Source of the DNA: Rhizobium grahamii CCGE 502 | Lineage (GTDB): Bacteria > Pseudomonadota > Alphaproteobacteria > Rhizobiales > Rhizobiaceae | NCBI RefSeq assembly: GCF_000298315.2 | Contig: NZ_AEYE02000001.1 | Coordinates: forward strand, 1-64,000 | DNA length: 64,000 nucleotides | Direction: 5' to 3' | Part shown: positions 43,499 through 53,121 of the stretch, one piece after another | Layout: every line of letters begins with the position of its first letter | Numbering within the stretch: the stretch's first letter is position 1 | Notes under the pieces: generated by a model | What the model was told of the DNA's origin: nothing | Database searches by the model: none | Seen by the model: only the letters and a program-made list of their open reading frames with translations | Program-made: the position numbers and the translations under genes

Positions 43499-44797
43499 TC
43501 ACTTGCTCGAGGCGAGAACGGAGGCGGCGAGCACCTGTCGCACACGCATACCCGCCTGGACGATTCCGTTTGCACGCAGCACCACATGCTCGCCCTCGCG
43601 CAAACCTGACAGGATCTGGATCTGCTCAGCCGTCTGCTCCCCTGTCACCACGCTTCGCCTTTCAACGACGCCTGAGGTCACCACGTCCACCTGCGCTCCT
43701 TCGGGCGCTTGACGGACGGCGATGAGAGGCAGGACAAGCGACGTTCCTTCGACGTAAGGCAGCTCGGCGCGGGCGAAGGCGCCGATCTTCAAAGCCTCGG
43801 ATTGGGGAAGGGTGATGCGAAGGCGTGCCATCCGGGTGGATGGATCAACACTGGGCGCGATATGCCGCAGTGTGCCAGAGACGGCTGTGCCCATGCCTTG
43901 AACAGTGACGACGATAGGCAAATCAGTTTGAACACGCCCGACAAGACGCATCGGCGCCATGGCCTCGAACTCGACGAGACCATCTCTGACAAGCCGGAAT
44001 AGCGGCGCGTCGGCGGAGGCGATGTCGCCGAGCCTTGCGATCCGCTCTGTGACGATGCCTGCGGCGGGCGCCCTGATCCGGTTCTTTTCGAGGCGGGTCA
44101 TCAGCTCTCGGCGTTTGACGTAGGCGATCGCGCGTTCTGCGACGGCGACCCGTCTCGTTTGCTGCGCGGTCCTCAGCTTGGCTTTAGCTACTTTCAAGTC
44201 GGCCTCGCGCTGCTCGAGCACGTCAAGCGATGTCACGCCGCTGCGGGATAGAGGCTGGGCCCTTTCGAGCGCTTTGCGCGCCAGGTCGAGATTGGCCTCT
44301 TCCAGCGCGATCGAGCTTTCGCTTTGGAGGAGGAGGGCGTTCGCGCGCTCGATCTCGACCTCATTCATCGAGACCGCGATTTCATCGAGGTCGGACGCCA
44401 GGATGGCGAGTACCTGCCCTTCATGGACTTGATCGCCTTCTTCCACGAGGACCGCCTGAATTCTCGCGTGTTGGCTTTCGGTTCCAACGGACACCTCCTC
44501 GCGCGCCACAAGCGATCCGGAGACGATCGTGCGCGTCTCGAGACGCCGAGTTTCGGCCGTGACCGTTGTGACGGTCGGCGCGTTGTCCGCATTTGAAGCG
44601 AGGCCCATATCCGAGACAAGTTTCGGCGAGCCCGCGCCCAAACGTGACTTTCCGACAAGAAGGGGGCTGACGAGCACGGCCGCGGCAATCACCGCAAGTG
44701 CGATCGCCGATGCCATTTTCCGCAGCCAGCCGACGCAACCCCGCGCGGCGGTGTCGAACCGAGTTGATTTATTCATCCATGCCCGTCTCACGTTCAT
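43499..44797 (-). CDS. RND efflux periplasmic adaptor (HlyD/AcrA family)
   Basis: The ATG at 44797 follows GAGGG and gives 432 residues. A single N-terminal anchor (MASAIALAVIAAAVLVSPLL) is followed by a barrel-sandwich half (RTIVSGSLVAREEVSVGTES, then VLVEEGDQVHEGQVLAIL). A long helical hairpin covers about residues 140-215. The returning half and beta-barrel read NRIRAPAAGIVTERIARLGD and VRQAPEGAQVDVVTSGVVER. It links the inner-membrane pump to an outer-membrane channel; no channel gene is present in the window. Its start lies 10 bases after hemA, and its stop is eight bases before the pump start. Confidence 0.92.
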   Translation of the reverse strand: MNVRRAWMNKSTRFDTAARGCVGWLRKMASAIALAVIAAAVLVSPLLVGKSRLGAGSPKLVSDMGLASNADNAPTVTTVTAETRRLETRTIVSGSLVAREEVSVGTESQHARIQAVLVEEGDQVHEGQVLAILASDLDEIAVSMNEVEIERANALLLQSESSIALEEANLDLARKALERAQPLSRSGVTSLDVLEQREADLKVAKAKLRTAQQTRRVAVAERAIAYVKRRELMTRLEKNRIRAPAAGIVTERIARLGDIASADAPLFRLVRDGLVEFEAMAPMRLVGRVQTDLPIVVTVQGMGTAVSGTLRHIAPSVDPSTRMARLRITLPQSEALKIGAFARAELPYVEGTSLVLPLIAVRQAPEGAQVDVVTSGVVERRSVVTGEQTAEQIQILSGLREGEHVVLRANGIVQAGMRVRQVLAASVLASSK

Positions 44798-44807
44798 GAC
44801 GGACCCT

Positions 44808-46169
44808 CTACGCCAAGGTGGCGCCCGCCATTGCGGCGCGGTCGCCACCGGTGGAACAGTTGCTCATCGCCAAAAGGGTACGGCAGCCGGCGCAGATGGC
44901 TGGTTCCTTCGGCTGCCAGGCCGGTATCGGCATCCTTGCCGGCTGTTTCCTTATGACCCCTGGAGCGCGAGCGAGTCCCGTCTGCTCCCAAACCTCATCC
45001 AGGGCAGCGACCAGCCGATAGATGTCTGCCCGGCTATGGAGGGGCGAAGGGGTGATGCGCAGCCTTTCTGTGCCGCGGGGAACGGTTGGGTAATTGATCG
45101 GCTGGATATAGATGTCGAAATCGTCGAGCAGCAGATTGGCGACAGTCCGGCATTTCACGGGATCGCCGACCATCACCGGCACGATATGGCTGGGATTGGC
45201 GAGATGCGGAATGCCCCGTTCGTCGAGGCGCTCGCGCAGCATCCGGACGTGACGCTGTTGGGCTTCTCGTTCCCGTTGACTTTCCTTCAGATGCCTCACG
45301 GAGGCAAGAGCTCCGGCCGCAAGCATCGGTGGAAGCGCCGTCGTGAAGATGAAGCCGGAGGCGAACGATCTGACGAAGTCGACCACGGGAGCGCTGGATG
45401 CGATGTATCCCCCAACGACCCCGAATGCCTTGCCGAGCGTGCCCTGGATGATTGTAAGACGATTCATGACCCCGTCACGTTCTGCGATCCCTGCACCATG
45501 CCGGCCGTAGAGGCCGACGGCATGAACTTCGTCCAGGTAGGTCATGGCGTCATATTGTTCAGCCACGTCACACAGTTCCGCGATCGGCGCGATGTCGCCG
45601 TCCATGGAATAGACCGACTCGAAGGCGACCAGCTTTGCGCGGCCGGGTTCGACTTCGCGAAGACAGCGAGCCAGATCCTCTGGGCTGTTATGCTTGAAGA
45701 TCCGGTAGTCGGCCCGGGAGTGACGAATACCTTCGATCATGGAGGCATGGTTGCCCGCGTCGGACAGGACGACACAGTTCGGCAGCTTCGCCGCAAGGGT
45801 CGAAAGGGCCGCCCAGTTGGAGACGTAGCCCGACGTAAACAGCAGGGCGGCCTCCTTGCCATGGAGGTCGGCCAATTCGCGCTCCAGCAGGACGTGACTA
45901 TGGTTGGTGCCGGCGATGTTGCGCGTGCCGCCGGCGCCGGTGCCGCACAGGTCGATCGAACGATGCATGGCCTGCCGAACCTTGTCGTTCTGCCCCATGC
46001 CGAGATAGTCGTTGGAACACCAGACAATGACATCACGCACCCGTTCGCCATCATGATAACGGGCGCGCGGAAAGGCGCCCGCCACTCTTTCTATGTCGGC
46101 AAAGACGCGATAGCGCCCTTCCTGACGTAGCCCATCCAGGGCGTTGGTGAAGAACGCACGATAGTCCAT
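44808..46169 (-). CDS. hemA: 5-aminolevulinate synthase with C-terminal extension
   Basis: A 453-residue PLP enzyme that condenses succinyl-CoA and glycine to 5-aminolevulinate, the first step of the C4 heme pathway. Marks are [25 protein letters not shown]213 in [12 protein letters not shown], the Schiff-base K247 in [13 protein letters not shown], and [13 protein letters not shown]. Homology ends near residue 405 ([27 protein letters not shown]). About 50 further residues contain CAGC and another cysteine ([14 protein letters not shown]). The ATG at 46169 follows AAGGAGG. Being first in an efflux-pump operon is unusual for hemA, so this may be a second, specialised copy. A housekeeping copy cannot be checked here. 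Confidence 0.93.
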   Translation of the reverse strand: MDYRAFFTNALDGLRQEGRYRVFADIERVAGAFPRARYHDGERVRDVIVWCSNDYLGMGQNDKVRQAMHRSIDLCGTGAGGTRNIAGTNHSHVLLERELADLHGKEAALLFTSGYVSNWAALSTLAAKLPNCVVLSDAGNHASMIEGIRHSRADYRIFKHNSPEDLARCLREVEPGRAKLVAFESVYSMDGDIAPIAELCDVAEQYDAMTYLDEVHAVGLYGRHGAGIAERDGVMNRLTIIQGTLGKAFGVVGGYIASSAPVVDFVRSFASGFIFTTALPPMLAAGALASVRHLKESQREREAQQRHVRMLRERLDERGIPHLANPSHIVPVMVGDPVKCRTVANLLLDDFDIYIQPINYPTVPRGTERLRITPSPLHSRADIYRLVAALDEVWEQTGLARAPGVIRKQPARMPIPAWQPKEPAICAGCRTLLAMSNCSTGGDRAAMAGATLA

Positions 46170-46256
46170 TGCCCCCTCCTTGGTCGGATCCCAGTCCTCG
46201 GTAAGCGAGGTCCGACTTCGATCCCCTTGTATGGTAAGGGAGTTCGCGGGCAGGCA

Positions 46257-46297
46257 GGGACCTACTTAGGTTGAACGAAGTTTGCGACGTAGGTTCC
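46257..46297. promoter_or_regulatory. Repeated ACCTA/TAGGT elements upstream of hemA
   Basis: GGGACCTAC at 46257-46265 and GTAGGTTCC at 46289-46297 form a 9-base inverted repeat with one mismatch. ACCTA-CT-TAGGT at 46260-46271 is a second, nested palindrome. They lie 90-130 bases ahead of hemA, a reasonable place for an operator. No regulator is assigned. Confidence 0.35.
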
Positions 46298-46386
46298 TTC
46301 GGACTGGACCAAAGTCCCATCGCCTCCTGCGACTTTTGTAGTTGATCGCGGGAAACGCCCTTATAGAGCCGTGGCGGTGCTGGATG

Positions 46387-47280
46387 TCACAGAAAGGCCT
46401 CCAGAGCATCGAGCAGTTCGCTGGGCGCTTCCTCTTGCGGACTATGCCCGCAATCGATGGCGTGGCCGCGGATATCGGTCGCCTTGTCGTCCCAGGTTTG
46501 CAGCACATCATAGAGCGCACCGACTGTCCCCTGGGCGCCCCACAAGATCAGGAGCGGCGCCTGGATGCGCTTGTCTTCGTCGGCCGCATCGTGAACGAGA
46601 TCGATGCTGGCAGCTGCGCGATAATCCTCGCATATGGCATGGCGCGTTGCAGGATCGGCAAAGCAGCGCCGATACTCCCGAAGGACAAGCGGATCGACCG
46701 CGCCCGGCTTTTTGATCTGTCTTGCGATGTGCTGATCAAGGAAGAAGTCCGGATCACCCGCAATGAGGCGCTCCGGCAGAGGGTATGGCTGAATCAGAAA
46801 GAACCACCAGAAGTACCGGCGAGCAAATTCCATGTCGGTTCGTGCGTACATGGTCGCCGTCGGCGCGATGTCGACAAGGACAAGTCGGTCGATTGCTTCC
46901 GGGTGGTCGAGGGCCATGCGGTGCGCAACGCGCGCGCCGCGGTCGTGGCCTATAACGGAGAAGCGGTCAAATCCCAACTCCTTCATGACTTGTATCTGGT
47001 CTAGGGCCATTGCCCGCTTGGAATAGTTGATGTGCCCAGGGCCGCCCTCGGGTTTCGAACTGTCGCCATAGCCGCGCAGATCGGTTGCGATGATGCTGAA
47101 GTTTTCCGCAAGGACCGACGCGACCCTGTGCCATGTCAGATGCGTCTGAGGGTGACCATGCAGAAGCAGCAGGGGTGGTCCGCTTCCTCCGATCGCCGTT
47201 CTGATCAAACACTCCTTGAGAGAAATGTCATACCAGTTGAAGCCCGGCAATATCTCGGGATGACCTCGTACCTGACGCAT
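46387..47280 (-). CDS. Alpha/beta hydrolase, haloacetate dehalogenase-like
   Basis: The ATG at 47280, after AAGGTAGAG, gives 297 residues. The fold shows the oxyanion motif LLLHGHPQTHLTWHRVA, DLRGYGDSSKP, the nucleophile D113 in GHDRGARVAHRM with R114 and R117, and the catalytic histidine in CGHSPQEEAP. These match the fluoroacetate dehalogenase family (DehH1). In those enzymes the fluoride pocket needs a His-Trp pair in a YxHWFFL-type segment; here it reads YFWWFFLIQPYPLPE, with Trp in place of the histidine. So the enzyme may be a dehalogenase of other haloacids or an epoxide/ester hydrolase. It precedes hemA on the same strand by 217 bases. Confidence 0.85.
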   Translation of the reverse strand: MRQVRGHPEILPGFNWYDISLKECLIRTAIGGSGPPLLLLHGHPQTHLTWHRVASVLAENFSIIATDLRGYGDSSKPEGGPGHINYSKRAMALDQIQVMKELGFDRFSVIGHDRGARVAHRMALDHPEAIDRLVLVDIAPTATMYARTDMEFARRYFWWFFLIQPYPLPERLIAGDPDFFLDQHIARQIKKPGAVDPLVLREYRRCFADPATRHAICEDYRAAASIDLVHDAADEDKRIQAPLLILWGAQGTVGALYDVLQTWDDKATDIRGHAIDCGHSPQEEAPSELLDALEAFL

Positions 47281-47490
47281 GTTCTCTACCTTGCCAAATT
47301 CAAAGCGTTGCACCGGACCGCGATGATGATGGGATCTAGCGGTCGGGGTGCGCATCGCAAGCCGGATCCGATGGGCTGTCACTGGGCAGAGTGCCGCAGG
47401 ACCCTGGTTACTCGACTCTATGGCTTGTCTTTTTCCATGCGCCTCTAGCTACCACATGATCGTATTTCAGGAATGATTTTGGAGAGGGCG

Positions 47491-49770
47491 ATGTCTGTTT
47501 CCGACGAGCAGGTTCTCACGCTGCAAGTTGCCAACATGAGGCCGCAGGACGCCGGAGCGAGCATCGCGCGGCTATCCGCCGCGGCAATGAGTAAGGTTGG
47601 CGTGCGCGAGGGCGACCTCATCGAGTTGATAGGCAAGCGTCACACGGCCGCTATTGCGATGCAGCCCTACCCAGATGACGAGGGGCTCAACATCGTGCGT
47701 CTCGATGGCTTGCAGCGGGTCAATGCAGGGGCGACGAGTGGGGATCACATCGAGGTTCGCAAGGTTGAGGCGAGACCGGCCGCGAAAGTAGTGCTTGCGC
47801 CCGCCCAGAAAAACCTCGTTCTCCAGGGTTCGGGCGAGGCATTGCAGCGAACGTTTCTGCACCGGCCGATGGTGGCGGGCGACGTCATCTCGACCTCCGT
47901 CCAGCAGCGCGCCAGCGGGCGAGATCCGCGGGATCAGGCGTTGCGAAACCTTCTCGATCTGCCGGCATACGGTCTCCAGGAAATCAGGCTTGTTGTTGTG
48001 TCAACACAGCCCCGTGGCATCGTCCAGATGACTGAGCAAACGGTCGTTGAGCTTCGCCCGCAGTTCGAAGAGCCGAAGGAAGCACGCAGGGCAGACGTCA
48101 CCTACGACGATATCGGCGGTTTGGGGTCTTCGGTGGACCAAGTCCGGGAGATGGTCGAGTTGCCATTGCGCCACCCTGAACTGTTTCAGCGGCTCGGGAT
48201 CGATCCGCCGAAGGGTGTTCTTCTTTACGGCCCTCCAGGGACCGGCAAAACGCTGCTTGCGCGAGCCGTTGCCAACGAAACGGAAGCCAACTTCTACCAT
48301 ATCGCCGGCCCGGAAATCATGGGCAGCCGATACGGTGAGTCCGAGGAGCGCCTGAGGCAGGTGTTCCAGGAGGCGTCGCAAAACGCGCCGTCGATTATCT
48401 TCATCGACGAAATCGATTCCATCGCCCCAAAACGCGAGCAAGTCACCGGAGAGGTAGAGCGGCGCATTGTTGCTCAGCTGTTGACGCTGATGGACGGGTT
48501 GGAGCCGCGGCAAAACATTGTGGTGATCGGCGCGACCAACAGGCGCGACGCCATCGATGAAGCGCTTCGTCGGCCGGGGCGCTTTGACCGCGAAATCGTC
48601 ATTGGTGTGCCGGATCAGAATGGAAGGCGGGAGGTTCTTGCCATCCATACAAGAGGAATGCCGCTCGCTGAAAACACCGACATGGATGAGATCGCCCGGA
48701 CGACCTACGGCTTTGTCGGTGCCGACCTCGGCGCGTTGGTGCGCGAGGCAGCGATGGACGCGTTGCGGCGTATTCTGCCGGATATCAATCTGAGGGATGG
48801 CATTCCCGCCGAGGTCCTCGAAAGACTCACGGTATCGCAAGATGATTTCATGTCCGCAATGAAGCGCATACAGCCATCGGCGTTGCGCGAAATCATGATC
48901 CAGGCTCCCAACGTCCGGTGGGAGGATGTTGGCGGCCTCGATGAAGCGCAAATGAGGCTGAGAGAAGGGGTGGAACTGCCGCTTCGATCTCCCCAGTCGT
49001 TCAAGCGCATGGGCATCCGTCCAGCGAAGGGCTTTCTGCTGTTCGGACCGCCCGGAACCGGCAAGACACTCCTTGCAAAGGCGGTCGCTCGCGAGGCCGA
49101 GGCCAATTTTGTCGCAACCAAATCGTCCGATCTCCTGTCTAAATGGTACGGCGAGTCCGAGCAGCAGGTGTCCCGCCTTTTCGAACGCGCCAGACAGGTT
49201 GCGCCGACAGTTGTCTTCATCGACGAGATTGACTCCTTGGCACCTGCGAGAGGTGGAGGATTGGGCGAGCCCGCTGTGACAGAGCGCGTAGTCAATACGC
49301 TTCTGGCTGAAATGGACGGCCTCGAAGACATGCAAGGTGTCGTCGTCATGGCTGCCACCAACCGCCCGAACCTGCTTGATCCGGCTCTGCTTCGCCCGGG
49401 CCGTTTCGATGAGTTGGTCTATGTTCCCGTTCCGGATGCGAAAGCCAGACGGAAGATCCTGGGCATTCATACGAAGAAGATGCCATTGGCCGGCGACATC
49501 GATCTCGACGACTTGGCTGAAAAGACCGAGCGCTTCACCGGAGCAGATTTGGAAGATCTGACGCGGCGGGCAGGGCTGATCGCGCTTCGCCAGTCTCTCG
49601 ACGCATCGACCGTCACCAACGAGGATTTCACAAGAGCGCTGCAGGAGGTGCGGCCGTCTGTAACGCCGGAGATGGAACGAGAGTACGAGGAGATGCTGCG
49701 CACACTTCGCCAGGAGAATCCGCAGAGAATGCAGATTGGCTTTACGGCTCGGCGACAAGCGGCCGAGTAG
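47491..49770 (+). CDS. CDC48/VCP-type double AAA+ ATPase
   Basis: The ATG at 47491 follows GGAGAGGGCG and gives 759 residues. An N-terminal double-psi-barrel-like substrate domain occupies about residues 1-190. D1 has Walker A GPPGTGKT at 247-254, Walker [15 protein letters not shown] and arginine fingers in [11 protein letters not shown]2 repeats [25 protein letters not shown] and [15 protein letters not shown]. This full N-D1-D2 layout is that of archaeal VAT and eukaryotic Cdc48/p97, hexameric unfoldases. Such genes are present but scattered in bacteria, where no ubiquitin system exists. No protease or adaptor gene lies beside it, so its client is unknown. Confidence 0.94.
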   Translation: MSVSDEQVLTLQVANMRPQDAGASIARLSAAAMSKVGVREGDLIELIGKRHTAAIAMQPYPDDEGLNIVRLDGLQRVNAGATSGDHIEVRKVEARPAAKVVLAPAQKNLVLQGSGEALQRTFLHRPMVAGDVISTSVQQRASGRDPRDQALRNLLDLPAYGLQEIRLVVVSTQPRGIVQMTEQTVVELRPQFEEPKEARRADVTYDDIGGLGSSVDQVREMVELPLRHPELFQRLGIDPPKGVLLYGPPGTGKTLLARAVANETEANFYHIAGPEIMGSRYGESEERLRQVFQEASQNAPSIIFIDEIDSIAPKREQVTGEVERRIVAQLLTLMDGLEPRQNIVVIGATNRRDAIDEALRRPGRFDREIVIGVPDQNGRREVLAIHTRGMPLAENTDMDEIARTTYGFVGADLGALVREAAMDALRRILPDINLRDGIPAEVLERLTVSQDDFMSAMKRIQPSALREIMIQAPNVRWEDVGGLDEAQMRLREGVELPLRSPQSFKRMGIRPAKGFLLFGPPGTGKTLLAKAVAREAEANFVATKSSDLLSKWYGESEQQVSRLFERARQVAPTVVFIDEIDSLAPARGGGLGEPAVTERVVNTLLAEMDGLEDMQGVVVMAATNRPNLLDPALLRPGRFDELVYVPVPDAKARRKILGIHTKKMPLAGDIDLDDLAEKTERFTGADLEDLTRRAGLIALRQSLDASTVTNEDFTRALQEVRPSVTPEMEREYEEMLRTLRQENPQRMQIGFTARRQAAE

Positions 49771-49932
49771 CCTGCCGCCTGTCCAGCGGACCATTTGTTT
49801 CGCCTGTCATGCCCGAAGCCATTCCTGGCCAGGCGGATCCATCGGGATCGCTCTTGGAAACTCTGCCTTTGATCTCTACACTTACCCCGTGCTCGGAAGG
49901 GCCATGGCGAGGGGAGGGAGGAGCCCGCGTTC

Positions 49933-51762
49933 GTGAAGCAGCGATTTCGTGTTCTTGTCGGACTCTGCCTTTTGTCGGCTGCTTGCTATGCGGCCATATC
50001 GTCCGGCAGGGAATTCGCGACGCGAAGCTATATGAACGACGCGTCCTTGCAGGCTGGTTCCGCCTTGCGTCTGGCGGTTTCGGCGCTTGCGGGACATTTG
50101 AGCCGATATGAACCACTGCCTGAACTGATTGCCGATCACGACAACATCAAACAACTGGTGAACGATCCCGGCAATGAGGCTCTCCGCAGTAGAGCAAACA
50201 CTTATCTGAAGGAAATCAACGCTCTGCTTGAATCATCCGACATCTATGTGATGCGGATGAACGGCGATACGATTGCTGCAAGCAATTATGATGGGCCGAC
50301 GAGCTTCGTGGGGGAGAACTTCAGCTACCGCCCTTACTTTCAAGACGCTGCAAGAGGCGGTCAGGCGCGGTTTTACGCGCTCGGTACGACGTCGTTGAAG
50401 CGAGGCTACTACTTCGCCTCACCCATCCAGGTGAACCGGACCGTACGCGGGGTTATTGTCTTCAAGGTCGACATCGACTCGATCGAGGCGTCGTGGAAGG
50501 GCGGTGAGTACAAGATACTGGTGTCCGACCCGGAAGGCATCATCTTCATGACCGGTAGCCCCGAGTGGCTGTATTCCTCCGTCCTGCCATTGACAGAGGA
50601 GCGCCTGCGACGCACCCAGGCATCGCGCCGCTATGCCGAGGCTGCTCTCAGGCCACTTCCAATTAGCGAGCAGTATGCCAATGGTCATCGGCTGCTTACC
50701 GTCGCCGACGGCGCCGCGCCGAGGGAATATCTGACGCTCTCTCATTATATGAAGGATGCAGACTGGACCGTCAGTGTGTTGATGGACACAAGTTCGGTGC
50801 ATTCGCAGGCGCGGACCATGCTCATCGCGGTGCTGCTTTCAATCGGTCTGTTGGGGCTGGTTGTCGCGATCGTGCTGCAGCGTCGCGCCCGGGCGCAGGA
50901 GCGGATGCGCATGCAGATCGATGCGCGCAATGAACTGGAGGAACGTGTCGAGGAGCGAACCGCCGCTCTCGCGCGCGTCAATGAGCGCATCGAAGAGGAG
51001 ATCGCCGAGCGGCGGCTGACTGAACAGAAGCTTCGCCAGACGCAGGCGGATCTCATCCAGGCGGGAAAACTTGCTGGCCTCGGACAAATGTCAGCCGCGC
51101 TATCGCATGAACTCAACCAACCGCTTGCTGCCGCCAAGACCTATGTGGACAGTGCCGCGATGCTGATTGAGCGCGATCGAGTCGACGAGGCCCGCGACAA
51201 CCTCTCTCGCATCTCCGGCCTGATAGACCGGATGGCGTCGATAAGCCGACATCTGCGCAATTTTGCGCGCAAGCCAAATGAAAAGGTAGGGCCGGTTTCG
51301 CTCGCAACTGCGATCACCGATACGCTCGAAATCGTTTCCGCGCGTTTGAAAGTGGCAGACGCGACACTCGTCATCGACCTCGGCGAACCTTCCGCCGCCG
51401 TGCAGGCGGGCTCAGTGCGTCTTCAGCAAGTTCTCGTCAATATCATCACCAACGCCGCCGATGCGGTGGAGGGCCTTGATGACAGGCGGATTCATGTCGT
51501 GGCAGCTCGGGATGGCGCCAAGATGATCATTACGGTTCGCGATCACGGTGCGGGGGTTCCTCCGTCGATCGCCCAGCGCATCTTTGATCCGTTCTTCAGC
51601 ACGAAGGGCGTTGGCCGCGGCCTCGGACTGGGCCTGTCGATCTCCTACAATATCATCAAGGATTTCGGTGGCAGCCTTTCGGTCGGCAATGCAGAAGACG
51701 GGGGCGCCGAGTTCCGTATCGTGCTTGATGCCGCGCCCGTTGTCAGTGAGGCGGCCGAATGA
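49933..51762 (+). CDS. DctB-like membrane sensor histidine kinase
   Basis: The GTG at 49933 lies about ten bases after GGAGGAG and gives 609 residues. Membrane segments at about 7-25 and 296-316 flank a periplasmic double-PAS (PDC) sensor with YRPYFQDAARGG and FYALGTTSLKRGYYFASPI, the DctB pattern for C4-dicarboxylate sensing. A coiled coil at 320-370 leads to H392 in ALSHELNQPLAAAKTY. The ATPase has NIITNAADAVEGL, VRDHGAGVP and GRGLGLGLSISYNI. It overlaps the regulator gene by four bases (ATGA). Next to it are tctCBA genes rather than dctA, so the signal is probably a di- or tricarboxylate taken up by that system. Confidence 0.9.
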   Translation: MKQRFRVLVGLCLLSAACYAAISSGREFATRSYMNDASLQAGSALRLAVSALAGHLSRYEPLPELIADHDNIKQLVNDPGNEALRSRANTYLKEINALLESSDIYVMRMNGDTIAASNYDGPTSFVGENFSYRPYFQDAARGGQARFYALGTTSLKRGYYFASPIQVNRTVRGVIVFKVDIDSIEASWKGGEYKILVSDPEGIIFMTGSPEWLYSSVLPLTEERLRRTQASRRYAEAALRPLPISEQYANGHRLLTVADGAAPREYLTLSHYMKDADWTVSVLMDTSSVHSQARTMLIAVLLSIGLLGLVVAIVLQRRARAQERMRMQIDARNELEERVEERTAALARVNERIEEEIAERRLTEQKLRQTQADLIQAGKLAGLGQMSAALSHELNQPLAAAKTYVDSAAMLIERDRVDEARDNLSRISGLIDRMASISRHLRNFARKPNEKVGPVSLATAITDTLEIVSARLKVADATLVIDLGEPSAAVQAGSVRLQQVLVNIITNAADAVEGLDDRRIHVVAARDGAKMIITVRDHGAGVPPSIAQRIFDPFFSTKGVGRGLGLGLSISYNIIKDFGGSLSVGNAEDGGAEFRIVLDAAPVVSEAAE

Positions 51763-53102
51763 AGGAAGGCCGGATACTCCTGATAGACGACGAAGAGGAA
51801 ATGCGTCGCTCTTCCGCCCAGGCGCTCAGCCTGTTCGGACTGGACGTTGCTACATTCGCGAGCGCCGAGCCGGTTTTGGAGCGTGTCGGCTACGGCTTCG
51901 ACGGGGTGGTGATCAGCGATATCCGAATGCCTGGCATGGATGGCATGACTTTGTTGCAGCGCGTCCGCGAGATGGATTCCGAGATACCGGTCATTCTGGT
52001 GACGGGACACGCAGATGTGCAGCTCGCCGTCAACGCCATGCACGCCGGGGTCTATGACTTCGTTGAAAAGCCCTTCGCGGCCCAGCATCTGGTTGGCATC
52101 ATCCGACGCGCGCTGGATCGGCGCAGTCTGGTTCTCGAGAACAGGCGGCTGCGCGCCGTCGCCGGCAAACGCGACGACATCGAGGCGCGTCTGCCGGGAC
52201 GCACGCAGGCCATGGTAGATCTGCGGTATCGGCTGCGTGCAATCGCGGCGACCGATGCCGACACGCTGATCATCGGTGAGACCGGCGTCGGCAAGGAGGT
52301 GGTTGCCCGCGCGTTGCACGATACCAGCGCCCGCGCAGAAAAGCCGTTCATCGCCATCAATTGCGCTGCATTGCCGGAGACCCTGATCGAAAGCGAGCTG
52401 TTCGGGCACGAAGCCGGTGCTTTTCCCGGGGCTCTTCGGCCGCGATACGGCAAGTTCGAGCACGGCCGAGGTGGCACGATCCTGCTCGACGAAATTGGTT
52501 CGATGCCGTTCGATCTTCAGGCTAAATTCCTGCGCGTGCTGCAGGAGCGCGTTATCACGCGCCTGGGCTCCAACGAGGCAGTACCGCTCGACGTGCGCTT
52601 CATCGCGACGAGCAAGGTCGATCTGGAAACCGAAGTGGCGCGGGGCCGCTTTCGTCCAGACCTTCTTTACCGTCTCAATGTCGCGACTATTCACGTGCCC
52701 GCGCTTGCGCAACGACAGGCGGATATTCCGCTTTTGTTTCTCCAGCTTGTTCGAGAGGCGGCGGCCCGCTACGGGCGCAGCGACGTGGAGGTGCGGCCAG
52801 AAATGATCAGCAGGATAGGCTCGCGGGCCTGGCCGGGCAATGTGCGTGAATTGCGCAACGCCGCCGATCGGCTGGTTCTTGGTCTCGATCTCCAGCCGGA
52901 GGACACAGCAGAGCAAAATCAGAAACTTGCAGACAGGGTTGCAGCCTACGAGCGTGGCCTTATTGCCAGTGCGCTTGCTGCTCACGGCGGGAGTCTTCGC
53001 CCGGTCTATGAGATGCTCGGCGTTTCGCGAAAGACGCTCTACGAGAAGATGCAGAAATACGGGCTCGAAAAAGGGAGGAGTGACGACGAGGACGAAGCGT
53101 GA
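51759..53102 (+). CDS. DctD-like sigma-54-dependent response regulator
   Basis: A 447-residue NtrC-class activator. The receiver (1-120) has the phospho-site D54 in VISDIRMPGMDG and lysine in FVEKPFAAQH. The AAA+ domain has Walker A GETGVGKE at 173-180 and ILLDEIGSMP at 241-250. The sigma-54 contact loop reads GAFPGA at 220-225 in place of GAFTGA. The C-terminal Fis-type helix-turn-helix is GGSLRPVYEMLGVSRKTLYE. It is coupled to the kinase gene by ATGA. A palindrome starts one base after its stop. It most likely activates the tctCBA genes that follow; I found no clear -24/-12 promoter there. Confidence 0.92.
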   Translation: MKEGRILLIDDEEEMRRSSAQALSLFGLDVATFASAEPVLERVGYGFDGVVISDIRMPGMDGMTLLQRVREMDSEIPVILVTGHADVQLAVNAMHAGVYDFVEKPFAAQHLVGIIRRALDRRSLVLENRRLRAVAGKRDDIEARLPGRTQAMVDLRYRLRAIAATDADTLIIGETGVGKEVVARALHDTSARAEKPFIAINCAALPETLIESELFGHEAGAFPGALRPRYGKFEHGRGGTILLDEIGSMPFDLQAKFLRVLQERVITRLGSNEAVPLDVRFIATSKVDLETEVARGRFRPDLLYRLNVATIHVPALAQRQADIPLLFLQLVREAAARYGRSDVEVRPEMISRIGSRAWPGNVRELRNAADRLVLGLDLQPEDTAEQNQKLADRVAAYERGLIASALAAHGGSLRPVYEMLGVSRKTLYEKMQKYGLEKGRSDDEDEA

Positions 53103-53103
53103 A

Positions 53104-53121
53104 TGGGTGGAAATCCACCCA
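53104..53121. promoter_or_regulatory. Palindrome between the activator gene and tctC
   Basis: TGGGTGG, AAAT, CCACCCA: a perfect 7-base inverted repeat beginning one base after the activator stop, with a further CCACCC at 53146-53152. There is no T-run, so a terminator is less likely than an upstream activator site for the DctD-like regulator ahead of tctC. Confidence 0.45.

Noticed and set aside
44529-46130. Long plus-strand frame (533 codons) opposite hemA
   Set aside because: It is the complement of a certain 5-aminolevulinate synthase gene; no domain and no ribosome site.
46387-47280. Confident fluoroacetate dehalogenase call
   Set aside because: The fluoride-site histidine appears to be replaced by tryptophan, so only family level is claimed.
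48001-49794. Long minus-strand frame (597 codons) opposite the CDC48 gene
   Set aside because: Shadow of the repeated AAA modules on the other strand; no recognisable protein.
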